34,685 bases of DNA from a virus. The stretch covers positions 1-34,685 of the IMG/VR virus record IMGVR_UViG_3300025083_000115, one strand, 5' to 3'. Shown here in pieces: positions 7,982-15,085 of this stretch; the stretch's first letter is position 1; each line of letters starts with the position of its first letter. The notes beneath the pieces are model-generated. The model had not been told where the DNA came from, searched no databases, and saw only the letters and a list, made by a program, of their open reading frames with translations. The position numbers and the translations under genes were made by a program.

Positions 7982-9607
7982 TTATTCAACATCAGCGTTT
8001 GCCAAAGCCTGTGCTTCTTCTGGTAATGCTTTTGCTAATGGTGCGACTTTTCCCCCTGCTTCTGCTAGTTGTTGTACTTGTTGCATCTGTTGCATTTGCT
8101 CTTGTTGTTGTGCTGCTTGTTGTCTTTCAGCATTCAATTCAGATTGTGGTTTTAATATTTTTTGTGGAACACCTACTATGTCTGCTAAGTGTCTAACCAA
8201 CTTATCCATATTGATATGATCGAATACTGGAGCAACATTTGATAAGCTACCCATAATCTCAATAGCTCTCATGATTGATTGTAACTCGCTAGACTTTTGT
8301 GCTTTAGCTAGTGGAGATACATATTCAATTTCTATATCTGTACCTGCTAAAAATTCTGGTGCAGGTCTAAATAAATTCTTTCTAAGTATTAATGCAAATG
8401 CTCTATCGATTAATGGTTTTAATAATTCAGATTGAAGTCTACCCAAAACTGGTCCAAGTAATCTCATCTTCTCTTCGTTACGTTGGATAACTTCTGTCGC
8501 TGTCATTTGTGGACCATTCTGCATCATAAGTTGATTTACATAGAAAGCATTTCTAATTGAGTTTCTTCTTTGCTCTTCCATATTTAAACCTAGTGGAGTG
8601 TTCGCACCAATGTTTAATGGTTCAATTCTATCTCTAGTTCCTGCTCTGTAAAAATTTAAACCACCTGGTACTGTTCTTACAGGTAACATAAAACCATCAT
8701 CTGGAACTAACAAAGGTGGATCAACTTGTTTCTGTGCAGACTTGATTGTAGTCTTTGACATTTCATTTAGCATCTTAACGTCTGGCAAAGCTGTCATTGC
8801 TGGAGATCTACCATAGATTTCGTGTGATGCTTTTAAGTATCTTGGTACTACAAAAGGAAACTCTCTAAAACCAGATACAGATAATTCATCTCCACTATCT
8901 GCGTCTAAGTAAACAGATTCAAAAGGCATATTATCTTTGTCTTGTTTCTTTGGATCAAAGTCAGATCTAGGATATACTGCGTGAAGTATCTCTACTTCTT
9001 CGTAAGGATCTTTCTGTGCTTTCGTTGCGATGTTCATTGATACATCACCAAACTTTTGCATTACTGCTCTTGCAGATAAACTAAACTTTCTAAATACTGT
9101 ATCGATTCTTCCTTTGTCATTTTCTGCAATAAAGATTTCGTTAATGTGTCTTGTAGAAAATTTTAAAATATCTTCATCATCTTCTTCAATAAACATTGCA
9201 GCAGTTCCAAATGTAATTAGATCATGATACAGTTCAAATATTTCTTGTTGGAAGTTAGACTTATTAAATGCAGAGTACATAACTTCTGTTGCATCTTCTA
9301 ACCATTCTTTTGCTTCATCCTCATTCTCCATATCGTTTTGTTTGAATCTTAAAGAGAACCAAGGAGTAGATGGGTTTGTCAACATACCATGTAGTGATGC
9401 TGCTAATAGTTCTACTGATTGTAATGGTGAGCCATCAAAAATAAGTTCTGTTCTTTTATCACCTTTAGATCTTGTTTTAGTTACATCTGCTTTTCTTGGT
9501 TGCATATAATCTGCAACTTCTTGCCAATGACTTTCCCAGTTTTGTCTTTGTGCTTTTAAACGATCATATCGTTTTAATAAATTTTTTGCTTTATCTGTTT
9601 GTGCCAT
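7982..9607 (-). CDS. Portal (head-tail connector), T7 gp8-like
   Basis: 541 residues, matching T7 gp8 (536). Typical segments in order: LLKRYDRLKAQRQNWESHWQ (8-27), DYMQPRK (33-39), FDGSPLQSVELLAASLHGML and LTNPSTPWFSL (about 56-85), and a wing region. The C-terminus is Gln-rich (about 495-520: QQAAQQQEQMQQMQQVQQL), a likely tunnel or barrel helix. The dodecameric portal is the vertex for packaging and the seat of the tail. It follows three small genes after the terminase. The ATG overlaps the upstream stop as TAATG at 9607. Confidence 0.92.
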   Translation of the reverse strand: MAQTDKAKNLLKRYDRLKAQRQNWESHWQEVADYMQPRKADVTKTRSKGDKRTELIFDGSPLQSVELLAASLHGMLTNPSTPWFSLRFKQNDMENEDEAKEWLEDATEVMYSAFNKSNFQQEIFELYHDLITFGTAAMFIEEDDEDILKFSTRHINEIFIAENDKGRIDTVFRKFSLSARAVMQKFGDVSMNIATKAQKDPYEEVEILHAVYPRSDFDPKKQDKDNMPFESVYLDADSGDELSVSGFREFPFVVPRYLKASHEIYGRSPAMTALPDVKMLNEMSKTTIKSAQKQVDPPLLVPDDGFMLPVRTVPGGLNFYRAGTRDRIEPLNIGANTPLGLNMEEQRRNSIRNAFYVNQLMMQNGPQMTATEVIQRNEEKMRLLGPVLGRLQSELLKPLIDRAFALILRKNLFRPAPEFLAGTDIEIEYVSPLAKAQKSSELQSIMRAIEIMGSLSNVAPVFDHINMDKLVRHLADIVGVPQKILKPQSELNAERQQAAQQQEQMQQMQQVQQLAEAGGKVAPLAKALPEEAQALANADVE

Positions 9608-10059
9608 TATCTACCTAATAAACTTGGTTTGCCTAATGTCAAGCTACCAGTTGCACCAGTAACACCTGTCATGATTGTTGGAGATCTTCCTTTAGCTTTT
9701 ACTTTTCTTTTTCTTAACAAGATTGGATCTTCAGCATCTGTTGCTGTACTCTGTGAAACTTCTGCAGTAGTTGGAGCAGTTACTGTTGGAGCTTGTACTA
9801 CTTGACCACTCGAACCTGTTGCACCACCATCATTACCACTAACAGGTTGATAAGAAGCACTTGATTTAGTTTGGTATGCACTACCTTCATAATCTAATTC
9901 TTTCTGCATTTTTGATTTTTCTGCTGATTTTTTTACACCTCTAATAGCAGCTCCTAAAATTCCACCACCTTTAATAAATTCTACAACTTTATTTTTTTTC
10001 TTAGGTGGCTCATATCTTCTTTCTCCACCCCCACCAGTTGATGCACTAGGAGATCCCAT
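9607..10059 (-). CDS. Small virion-region protein with RKxK...LLG C-terminal motif
   Basis: 150 residues: Gly/Ser-rich start, basic patch (EPPKKKNKVVEFIKGGGILG), a Thr/Ala/Gly/Ser-rich low-complexity middle, and a C-terminus LLRKRKVKAKGRSPTIMTG...LLG. The last part resembles the end of the protein at 10231-10452 (RKRKGRKSTILTG...LLG), so the two share a module. Proteins of this type occur between terminase and portal in marine podoviruses; their role is unknown. It is bounded by TAATG couplings on both sides. Confidence 0.6.
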   Translation of the reverse strand: MGSPSASTGGGGERRYEPPKKKNKVVEFIKGGGILGAAIRGVKKSAEKSKMQKELDYEGSAYQTKSSASYQPVSGNDGGATGSSGQVVQAPTVTAPTTAEVSQSTATDAEDPILLRKRKVKAKGRSPTIMTGVTGATGSLTLGKPSLLGR

Positions 10060-10229
10060 TACTTACCAAATGTTAAAGAAGATTTAGTTTCAGATTTAAC
10101 TTCTGTTTTTACTTCTGACTTAACTTCTTGATTAATACCTACACCAGTATCTAGGTCATCCATATTACTAATAACTTTTTTTGCAGCAGGTTTCTTTTTT
10201 GTAAATGCTTTTTTAATTTTATCTAACAT
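10059..10229 (-). CDS. Small Lys-rich protein between terminase and portal
   Basis: 56 residues beginning MLDKIKKAFTKKKPAAKK and ending in a Lys/Glu/Ser repeat (EVKSEVKTEVKSETKS). A perfect AGGAG lies 6 bases before the ATG (10229), and its TAA overlaps the next ATG as TAATG at 10059. The frame fills the space between its neighbours exactly, so it is very likely a gene. The KSE/KTE repeat suggests an extended charged tail. No family recognised. Confidence 0.65.
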   Translation of the reverse strand: MLDKIKKAFTKKKPAAKKVISNMDDLDTGVGINQEVKSEVKTEVKSETKSSLTFGK

Positions 10230-10230
10230 A

Positions 10231-10452
10231 TTATTCTCCTAATAAAGTTTTAAGTTTTGTTTCTTCAGATTCTTGTAGACCAAGTGGTCCAGTAAGGATT
10301 GTAGACTTTCTACCTTTTCTTTTTCTCATGATTGCATCTTGTTCAGATTTTATTTTTGCTTTCTCTTCTGCTGACAGTTCTGCTTCTGGAGCTTCTGGCA
10401 AAGGTTGCACAGGTGGTAGTGGTGGCATTTTTGGTTTGAATATTGATCCCAT
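10231..10452 (-). CDS. Small Pro/Glu-rich protein with RKRKGRxSTILTG motif
   Basis: 73 residues: a Pro-rich start (KMPPLPPVQPLPEAPEAELS), a charged helix, then RKRKGRKSTILTGPLGL and a terminal LLGE. The motif of basic run, Gly-Arg-x-S/P-T-I, Thr-Gly and terminal LLG is shared with the protein at 9607-10059, pointing to duplication of a short functional tail, perhaps a binding signal. It lies directly after the terminase gene (2-base gap). The role is unknown. Confidence 0.6.
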   Translation of the reverse strand: MGSIFKPKMPPLPPVQPLPEAPEAELSAEEKAKIKSEQDAIMRKRKGRKSTILTGPLGLQESEETKLKTLLGE

Positions 10453-10454
10453 AA

Positions 10455-11726
10455 TTAAATAATCCTGTAATCATTATCTGCTACACTTTGTGGAGCAGTT
10501 TGTCTAGTATTAATTTCTTGAAGACCAACAGCTAGGTAACGCATAGCATCACAAGCATGAGAACTCCAATCGTGTACAGGTTTCGATCTGAACATTCTAT
10601 TTTTGTCGATGTACTTCCTATGGTAATGTCTTAACGCATCTACTAAACTTTTGCAATGGTCTGTATCTATCCAACATCTAGATAGCAGCATGGTTACTGC
10701 GTGGATACCTTCTTCTACTGGTAGCTTCGGTACTACTTTAAACCTAACTCCTAACTGATATGCTATCTCTCTTCTGGTCTTTCCATTGCCAAACTCTTGC
10801 ACATCAATATCGTGTGGAGCAAAGTGATCTTTGTAGATGTAAGGTTTTTCTTCTAGCAACTGGATATAGTGTGGTAAGCCATGACCTCTCTCTTCGTGGT
10901 AATCTATTATTTGTATTGATGTTCCTTTTTGTTGAAAGAATATAATACTACTGTGGTCTGCGACACCGAGATCCCAGGCAGTTGAGACAGGCAAAGTGGG
11001 ATCGTAGGGAACTCTAGCTATCTGGTTCTTATCTTCAATCTTGTTAATCTCTTCACCATATATTGCACCTTCTATGTTTGCTATCCAATCACACTCAAAC
11101 TCTTGCATATACTTCTTCTCACCCATAACTTCTTTTGCTTTCTCTAATTCTTCTGGGTCTACAATCTTAGTATCACTTGCTTTAGCTTTGTAGTTAAACC
11201 AATCTTCTGCACCATTTGCGTGTTGGTATAGATCATAGAAGTTGTTGTTCATTCCAGCAGGTGTACCAATGAAGACACAATAACCTTTACGATCTGATAG
11301 AGCTGGTCTAATTATTTCTGCAAAGAGTTTACCATCAATGTTAGCGTATTCATCTATGACACATCCATCTAGGTATATACCTCTTAATCCATCTGAGTTT
11401 TCTGCTCCAAGTAATGTTATTCTTGAACCATTGGGTAAATCAACTCTTAGTTCTGTTTCGTTAAACTTAGTGTTTGGTATCTTTGCTGTGAACTGCTTCA
11501 TGTAATCCCACGCAATACTTTTGGCTTGTTTGAATGTGGGAGCTATGTATGCAAATCTAGGATTCTTCAACTTGCTCATTAATGCTGATCTAATCAAATG
11601 ATTTATCATACATACTGTTTTGCCAAACCTTCTGTGGCACACGAGAACACTCCATCTGTATCTATTTATCTGTTGATGTAAATAAGATTGATGTTTTCTC
11701 GGAGTATAAGGTATTTTAATATTCAT
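10455..11726 (-). CDS. terL: Terminase large subunit
   Basis: 423 residues. The ATPase has the Walker A-like loop CHRRFGKT (30-37), a Walker B strand ending VIDE (123-126) and a coupling motif GTPAG (154-158). The nuclease domain shows AWDLGVADHSS (Asp252, Asp257) and ends with SSHACDAMRYL (Asp393), with a further Asp306 in APHDID. These are the expected acidic residues of the RNase H-like packaging nuclease. It drives DNA into the procapsid through the portal and cuts the concatemer. It is shorter than T7 gp19 (586). The ATG overlaps the preceding stop as TAATG at 11726. Confidence 0.95.
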   Translation of the reverse strand: MNIKIPYTPRKHQSYLHQQINRYRWSVLVCHRRFGKTVCMINHLIRSALMSKLKNPRFAYIAPTFKQAKSIAWDYMKQFTAKIPNTKFNETELRVDLPNGSRITLLGAENSDGLRGIYLDGCVIDEYANIDGKLFAEIIRPALSDRKGYCVFIGTPAGMNNNFYDLYQHANGAEDWFNYKAKASDTKIVDPEELEKAKEVMGEKKYMQEFECDWIANIEGAIYGEEINKIEDKNQIARVPYDPTLPVSTAWDLGVADHSSIIFFQQKGTSIQIIDYHEERGHGLPHYIQLLEEKPYIYKDHFAPHDIDVQEFGNGKTRREIAYQLGVRFKVVPKLPVEEGIHAVTMLLSRCWIDTDHCKSLVDALRHYHRKYIDKNRMFRSKPVHDWSSHACDAMRYLAVGLQEINTRQTAPQSVADNDYRII

Positions 11727-11917
11727 TAGTGTATCATCTTTGATCTTTCAATACTGCTTAATGGATTATAGTCTACACCTAGTGTCATCATTACATAATC
11801 AGTAAACAGCTCTGCTGCTTTCGCATTAGGTAAACCAACAAATCTAATAATAACATTATTTGTTTTCTTATCTATATAAGCAATACAATCTAAATCTTCG
11901 GTATTAAGATAATCCAT
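11726..11917 (-). CDS. Small conserved protein upstream of terminase, first late gene
   Basis: 63 residues: NNVIIRFVGLPNAKAAELFTD resembles small beta-alpha proteins (FxGxxNxxxAxxF) that precede large terminase genes in cyanophages and pelagiphages. The function is unknown. It is too short to be a usual small terminase, for which the protein at 15082-15555 is a better candidate. It is the promoter-proximal gene of the late operon, facing the noncoding region 11918-12404, and is coupled to terL by TAATG. Confidence 0.6.
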   Translation of the reverse strand: MDYLNTEDLDCIAYIDKKTNNVIIRFVGLPNAKAAELFTDYVMMTLGVDYNPLSSIERSKMIH

Positions 11918-12129
11918 ATACTACATCTAGCTAATTTAGAATCGTTTTAAAGTAAAAAATAAAATATTGCATAAGGTTGAATAAATAGGTGCAGGGTTGT
12001 TTGTGGGGGTATGTGTCTGTGTGTCTGTTAATAAATCCCATGTATATATATATAATAAAACGACACCACAATCTGGGGGGTAGGGGGTATCGCGTTCTAT
12101 AAATATAGTCAAAACTACAACAAATATTG

Positions 12130-12157
12130 GTAACGATAACTAAAAGGTTATCATTAC
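12130..12157. repeat. Inverted repeat (operator candidate)
   Basis: Arms GTAACGATAAC (12130-12140) and GTTATCATTAC (12147-12157) pair over 11 positions with one mismatch and a 6-base spacer. The 8-mer GTAACGAT also occurs, on the other strand, in the dyad at 17905-17919 in the second divergent region. A shared binding site for one regulator is a reasonable guess. Confidence 0.5.
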
Positions 12158-12260
12158 TAAAATAAAAAACCTTTAAATAAATAGGTCAACAATACTTACC
12201 TATCCGATACTTATGACGTGGGTGGGAAGTTGACGTGTCAATGTAAGAATAGGATCATTT

Positions 12261-12290
12261 AACTATCTTTAACTATCTTTAATTTTCTTT
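12261..12290 (+). repeat. Short tandem direct repeats
   Basis: The 10-mer AACTATCTTT occurs twice back to back (12261-12280), followed by the degenerate AATTTTCTTT (12281-12290). One-turn spacing would place bound proteins on one DNA face. This could be a protein-binding array or simple slippage; it lies in the noncoding control region. Confidence 0.4.
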
Positions 12291-12404
12291 AAACTTCTCC
12301 AAACATTAAAACTATTCTAATCTATATATGCGTCAATATGTCAACTTACATTAATTAACCAATATATTAAATTAAACGAAACAAACAAAACAAAGGAAAC
12401 AAAA

Positions 12405-12599
12405 ATGACTAAATTTAAAACTTTAATAAACTTTAAAGATGGTACTTCAATGTACTATAGAGATCACAAAGAAGCTTTTGAAAATGCTAAATCAAAAGGT
12501 TTAAATGATCCACAAAATTATATGTATATGTATTCAAAAGATAACAAAGATTATTTTAAGAATATTGATTATAGAAATTATATTAACTTTAATCAGTAA
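12405..12599 (+). CDS. First early gene, small unknown protein
   Basis: 64 residues, rich in Lys, Asn and Tyr (NYMYMYSKDNKDYFKNIDY). There is no recognised family, membrane segment or metal site. An AAAGGAAA ribosome site precedes the ATG after an A/C-rich leader. Being first in the early block, it may act in host takeover, but the sequence does not show how. Confidence 0.6.
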   Translation: MTKFKTLINFKDGTSMYYRDHKEAFENAKSKGLNDPQNYMYMYSKDNKDYFKNIDYRNYINFNQ

Positions 12600-12603
12600 T
12601 AAT

Positions 12604-12690
12604 ATGATCTATAAAATATTATTCTTTGTATTTACTACAACCTTTTTAACTTCTTTGATGCTTTATATCTTGCATTTATGGAGCATCTAG
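12604..12690 (+). CDS. Possible 28-residue membrane peptide
   Basis: Starts MIYKILFFVFTTTFLTSLML and is almost entirely hydrophobic, one membrane helix. It begins 4 bases after the previous stop. I see no Shine-Dalgarno, so translation would depend on coupling. Short enough to arise by chance in A+T-rich DNA. Confidence 0.35.
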   Translation: MIYKILFFVFTTTFLTSLMLYILHLWSI

Positions 12691-12767
12691 GGGTGCGACA
12701 AATATATACAAGACAAACAAATCAAGTTAAATTATAACAATAGAAAACAACTAACAAAGGGAAAACA

Positions 12768-13025
12768 ATGAAAACACAAATAGACCAAAAAAGCCTATAC
12801 ACTCAAACAATAGGAAACAATCAAGTATTTTATAGCTACAATACAACAGTAGCAATTAAAACGCCTGTTGATACTTATGTTTGCGAAAATGTATGGTCAG
12901 TAACCACAGCGAAACACTTAAACAGAATAGAAGAATTAACAGGAAGCAACAGGGAATATCGTATGAGATATAAAGATTTTGTTAATCTTCTTGAGAATAA
13001 AAACATAGACAGAAAATATATATAA
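12768..13025 (+). CDS. Early protein, DUF8033-like
   Basis: 85 residues. FYSYNTTVAIKT (about 22-33) and VWSVTTAKHLN (about 43-53) resemble a small phage family, which I recall as DUF8033, defined by SYxTxVA and WSxTTxxH signatures. Its function is unknown. A clear AAAGGG site precedes the ATG, and a 77-base leader separates it from the previous gene. Confidence 0.65.
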   Translation: MKTQIDQKSLYTQTIGNNQVFYSYNTTVAIKTPVDTYVCENVWSVTTAKHLNRIEELTGSNREYRMRYKDFVNLLENKNIDRKYI

Positions 13026-13043
13026 TAGAAAGGATAAAATAAA

Positions 13044-13235
13044 ATGAAATATCAAGATCAATATAATGATTGGTTAGATGAACTTTATGACACAGGAATT
13101 TGGAATTTTTCTAAACTCTTAGAGGATAGCGATCCGATTGCTTATAATGTAGGTTATGATGATTATCTTGACGCAAACGATTTAAACGAAGATGAAGAAG
13201 ATGAGGAAGATGAGGAAGATGAATTGGCAAGATAA
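13044..13235 (+). CDS. Small acidic early protein
   Basis: 63 residues with a strongly acidic C-terminal part (NEDEEDEEDEEDELAR) coded by a GAAGATGAG-type repeat that probably varies by slippage. An acidic tail of this kind can mimic DNA or bind basic host proteins; that is speculation. An AGAAAGGA site precedes the ATG. No family recognised. Confidence 0.55.
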   Translation: MKYQDQYNDWLDELYDTGIWNFSKLLEDSDPIAYNVGYDDYLDANDLNEDEEDEEDEEDELAR

Positions 13236-13383
13236 GATTATTAAAAAAGTTAATGAACGAGCCAAAAAAGAGGGTGTGAGGTGCGACTGTTCGCACCCTT
13301 TTTTTCATAGAATAATTGCAATACAAAGTAGTAAAGAAAAAACAATAACAAGACATAAACAAAAACAGAAAGCGAGTAAATAA
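13219..13383 (+). CDS. Possible small basic protein overlapping a terminator hairpin
   Basis: 54 residues from the ATG at 13219 (MNWQDKIIKKVNERAKKEG...), overlapping the previous gene end by 17 bases. The middle (GVRCDCSHPFF) is coded by a perfect hairpin plus T run at 13280-13305 that looks like an intrinsic terminator. Either a real gene carries an internal attenuator, or this frame is a chance opening over a terminator. Its end merges into the repeated junction sequence before 13385. Confidence 0.4.
   Translation: MNWQDKIIKKVNERAKKEGVRCDCSHPFFHRIIAIQSSKEKTITRHKQKQKASK
13280..13305 (+). terminator. Intrinsic terminator
   Basis: GGTGCGA (13280-13286), loop CTGT, TCGCACC (13291-13297), then C and seven T (13299-13305). 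The stem is perfect and G+C-rich against an A+T-rich background, a textbook rho-independent terminator for rightward transcription. It would split the early array into a strongly expressed leading part (12405-13235) and a part reached by readthrough. Confidence 0.7.
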
Positions 13384-13384
13384 T

Positions 13385-13606
13385 ATGACAAATAAAAACT
13401 TTGAATTAGCGTGTGAATTAGCTGATGATTTATATTTCAAATTCATAGACAATTTAAGTGATGATATAGCTAGTGAATTTGTAATTGCTGATGAAGATAA
13501 TATAGGTAGCACAAAAAACACCGAGAAAGGTAGCAATTTATATTGGGAACTAGAAAGCACAATCAAAAACGCATTAGATAAACAAACAGAAAGTGAGGGA
13601 AAATAA
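13385..13606 (+). CDS. Small acidic early protein
   Basis: 73 residues, acidic and helical (FELACELADDLYFKFIDNL), no recognised family. It follows the first copy of the GAAAGCGAG-type junction. The first early gene after the terminator. Confidence 0.5.
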   Translation: MTNKNFELACELADDLYFKFIDNLSDDIASEFVIADEDNIGSTKNTEKGSNLYWELESTIKNALDKQTESEGK

Positions 13607-13607
13607 C

Positions 13608-13778
13608 ATGAATAAATATAAAGTATCTTTGTCAGTTGACAAAAATTGGATTGATAGATTTGATTTAACATTTGAAGCAGATAGTGAGTACGAAGCCGAA
13701 AGTATGGCTATGATTGAAGTTAAACAAAATTTATCTGATTATATAACTGCGTATGCAGATGATGAAAGCGAGGAATAA
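13608..13778 (+). CDS. Small early protein with beta-strand/helix pattern
   Basis: 56 residues from ATG 13608 (MNKYKVSLSVDKNWIDRF), chosen over an upstream GTG because GAGGG lies 8 bases before it. DLTFEADSEYEAESMAMIEV resembles small phage proteins with a single beta-alpha unit. Function unknown. It ends in DDESEE, the last residues being coded by the repeated junction sequence. Confidence 0.55.
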   Translation: MNKYKVSLSVDKNWIDRFDLTFEADSEYEAESMAMIEVKQNLSDYITAYADDESEE

Positions 13779-13919
13779 ATGACACATAAATATATAGTTT
13801 GGATTGGTAGTATTGATGAGTATTTTACAAATTATACTGATGCAAAAAAATGTTATGATTATTGGAAACAAAAAAAATATGATGATGTTAAAATAGAAAA
13901 AATAGAAAGCGAGAAATAA
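13779..13919 (+). CDS. Small early protein (46 residues)
   Basis: MTHKYIVWIGSIDEYFTNYT followed by KKCYDYWKQKKYDDVKIEKI. The WIGxIDEYFTxYxxA pattern, with its GYDDV-like ending, recalls small conserved phage proteins of unknown role. It starts with no gap after the preceding stop and has GAGGA upstream. It ends KIESEK at a junction repeat. Confidence 0.5.
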   Translation: MTHKYIVWIGSIDEYFTNYTDAKKCYDYWKQKKYDDVKIEKIESEK

Positions 13920-14105
13920 ATGAAAGAATATATAAATTTAGATTTTGTAAAACCAAATAAAGATTGCAACAGTTGTGATAATATAACAGACAATGAATTT
14001 GTTTGTTTTCCTTGTGAAGATTTTCAAGTTAGACAAAAATATTCAAAAGCAATTTATGACACAGATGTAATTCCACCAGAATGGTACATAGAAAGCGAGG
14101 AATAA
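13920..14105 (+). CDS. Small early protein with zinc-ribbon-like Cys pairs
   Basis: 61 residues. CNSC (about 17-20) and CFPC (about 29-32) form a four-Cys set spaced like a small zinc ribbon or knuckle. It starts right after the previous stop (TAAATG) and ends YIESEE at a junction repeat. Might bind nucleic acid or a host protein; no family recognised. Confidence 0.55.
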   Translation: MKEYINLDFVKPNKDCNSCDNITDNEFVCFPCEDFQVRQKYSKAIYDTDVIPPEWYIESEE

Positions 14106-14106
14106 C

Positions 14107-14271
14107 ATGGTACAATTAACACCAGATCATTTTGAATTGATCGACAGAAACAAAGCCAAAGCATACGAGGATAGAAAGGAAATGAGAAACGAACTAATAA
14201 ATTTTATAGAAAAATGCGACACATTGCAACTATCAAAATTGTATGATGAGTATAAAAGAAATAAAAAATAG
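14107..14271 (+). CDS. Small charged early protein (54 residues)
   Basis: MVQLTPDHFELIDRNKAKAY then EDRKEMRNELINFIEKC; helical and charged. Preceded by GAGGA 6 bases before the ATG within the junction repeat. No recognised family. Confidence 0.5.
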   Translation: MVQLTPDHFELIDRNKAKAYEDRKEMRNELINFIEKCDTLQLSKLYDEYKRNKK

Positions 14272-14284
14272 AAAGGAAAATAAT

Positions 14285-14476
14285 ATGCAAGATTATAAAA
14301 TAAAACAAGATAAGTACAAAAAATCTGTTGAAGTATTACATGAATTGATTGAAAGAAAAAGAGATCAAATTTATGACAATAAAGATAATCAAATTTATAA
14401 ACAACAATTAGAAAGTTTAAGATCAAGCATAGAATTAATTGAGGAAGATATGCCTTATCTTAATCCAAATTATTAA
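14285..14476 (+). CDS. Small coiled-coil early protein
   Basis: 63 residues from ATG 14285 (MQDYKIKQDKYKKSVEVLHE), chosen over an earlier ATG at 14243 because AAAGGAAA lies directly upstream. Heptad-like Leu/Ile spacing over most of its length suggests a helical hairpin or coiled coil. The stop overlaps the next ATG as TAATG. Confidence 0.55.
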   Translation: MQDYKIKQDKYKKSVEVLHELIERKRDQIYDNKDNQIYKQQLESLRSSIELIEEDMPYLNPNY

Positions 14477-14649
14477 TGAATAAACAATTACAACAACAAA
14501 ATTTGAGAGCAGAAATAAAAGAACTATACGATACTCTCAAAGAACAAAATGGTCTAGCTTGGAAACAAATAGTTAGAGATTATAACAACAAACAAATGGA
14601 GAAAAAAAATGACAATAAACAATTACGATACAGTAATAAAGTTAGCTGA
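14476..14649 (+). CDS. Small Gln/Lys-rich early protein
   Basis: 57 residues (MNKQLQQQNLRAEIKELYDT...). ATG overlaps the previous TAA (TAATG, 14474-14478). It overlaps the next gene by 41 bases out of frame, so its end may be a by-product. A single amphipathic helix with a Trp; no family recognised. Confidence 0.45.
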   Translation: MNKQLQQQNLRAEIKELYDTLKEQNGLAWKQIVRDYNNKQMEKKNDNKQLRYSNKVS

Positions 14650-14842
14650 TAAAGGAGAAGTCTTTGAGTATCATGTGGGGTACTTACCACGAGATAGGTT
14701 CTACGATAATCATGTTCGAGATAAAGCAAACTTGCTTAGAAGATTAGCAGAGAGTGATGTTGTGGAATTATACCAAAAAAGATTGACATATGGGAACATT
14801 AATCATGATCCTAAATTTCAATACCTAGCAAGAAAAATATAG
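14609..14842 (+). CDS. Conserved-looking early protein
   Basis: 77 residues. GEVFEYHVGYLPRDR near the start and VVELYQKRLTYGN...FQYLARK at the end match a small protein seen in many unrelated phages (EYHxGYL...LxQxR...FxYxAxR). The role is not known. AATGGAGAAA precedes the ATG. Confidence 0.6.
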   Translation: MTINNYDTVIKLADKGEVFEYHVGYLPRDRFYDNHVRDKANLLRRLAESDVVELYQKRLTYGNINHDPKFQYLARKI

Positions 14843-14854
14843 AAAGGAAAACAA

Positions 14855-15085
14855 ATGATAACATACGACAAAGTAAAAATACATTCAGTAAGAACTGATG
14901 ATACTTACTATGATAGCAAAAAGAAAAAGCATATCAAATATGCTAAACCAAAAGTAACAAAGAAACTTTTATTTGAAGATAATTGTTATGATCTTGGAGA
15001 ACTGTATATGCAGATTAAAAACTGTCATGAGAGAGATCCATATCATAAGATAGAAGTAACTTTTAATTCTAGTTTAGAATACTAA
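14855..15085 (+). CDS. Small basic early protein, last of the early array
   Basis: 76 residues, Lys- and Tyr-rich (DDTYYDSKKKKHIKYAKPK). No recognised family. A junction-type AGAAAGGAAAACAA precedes the ATG. Its end overlaps the oppositely directed small-terminase-like gene by 4 bases, so the two operons converge here with no spacer. Confidence 0.55.
   Translation: MITYDKVKIHSVRTDDTYYDSKKKKHIKYAKPKVTKKLLFEDNCYDLGELYMQIKNCHERDPYHKIEVTFNSSLEY

Larger units (their letters stand above)
11918..12404. promoter_or_regulatory. Divergent noncoding control region between late and early genes
   Basis: 487 bases without a convincing gene, between the late block (-) and early block (+). From left: an A+T-rich part; a G/T-rich stretch on the plus strand (about 11990-12030) with G runs at 12005-12009, 12075-12080 and 12083-12087; a TATAAT at 12051-12056 with TTAATA 17 bases upstream (12028-12033), a plausible plus-strand promoter; a dyad at 12130-12157; TGACGTG twice (12214-12220, 12231-12237); the palindrome TTGAC-GT-GTCAA (12230-12241); repeats at 12261-12290; GTCAA twice (12332-12336, 12340-12344); and an A/C-rich leader before the first gene. 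It probably holds the main divergent promoters and their operators. An origin role is possible but not shown. Confidence 0.55.

Noticed and set aside
7929-8219. Plus-strand open frames (one Cys-rich, one Leu/Val-rich) opposite the portal C-terminus
   Set aside because: They mirror the Gln-rich CAA/CAG codons of the portal tail. There is no ribosome site, and the portal gene clearly occupies the region.
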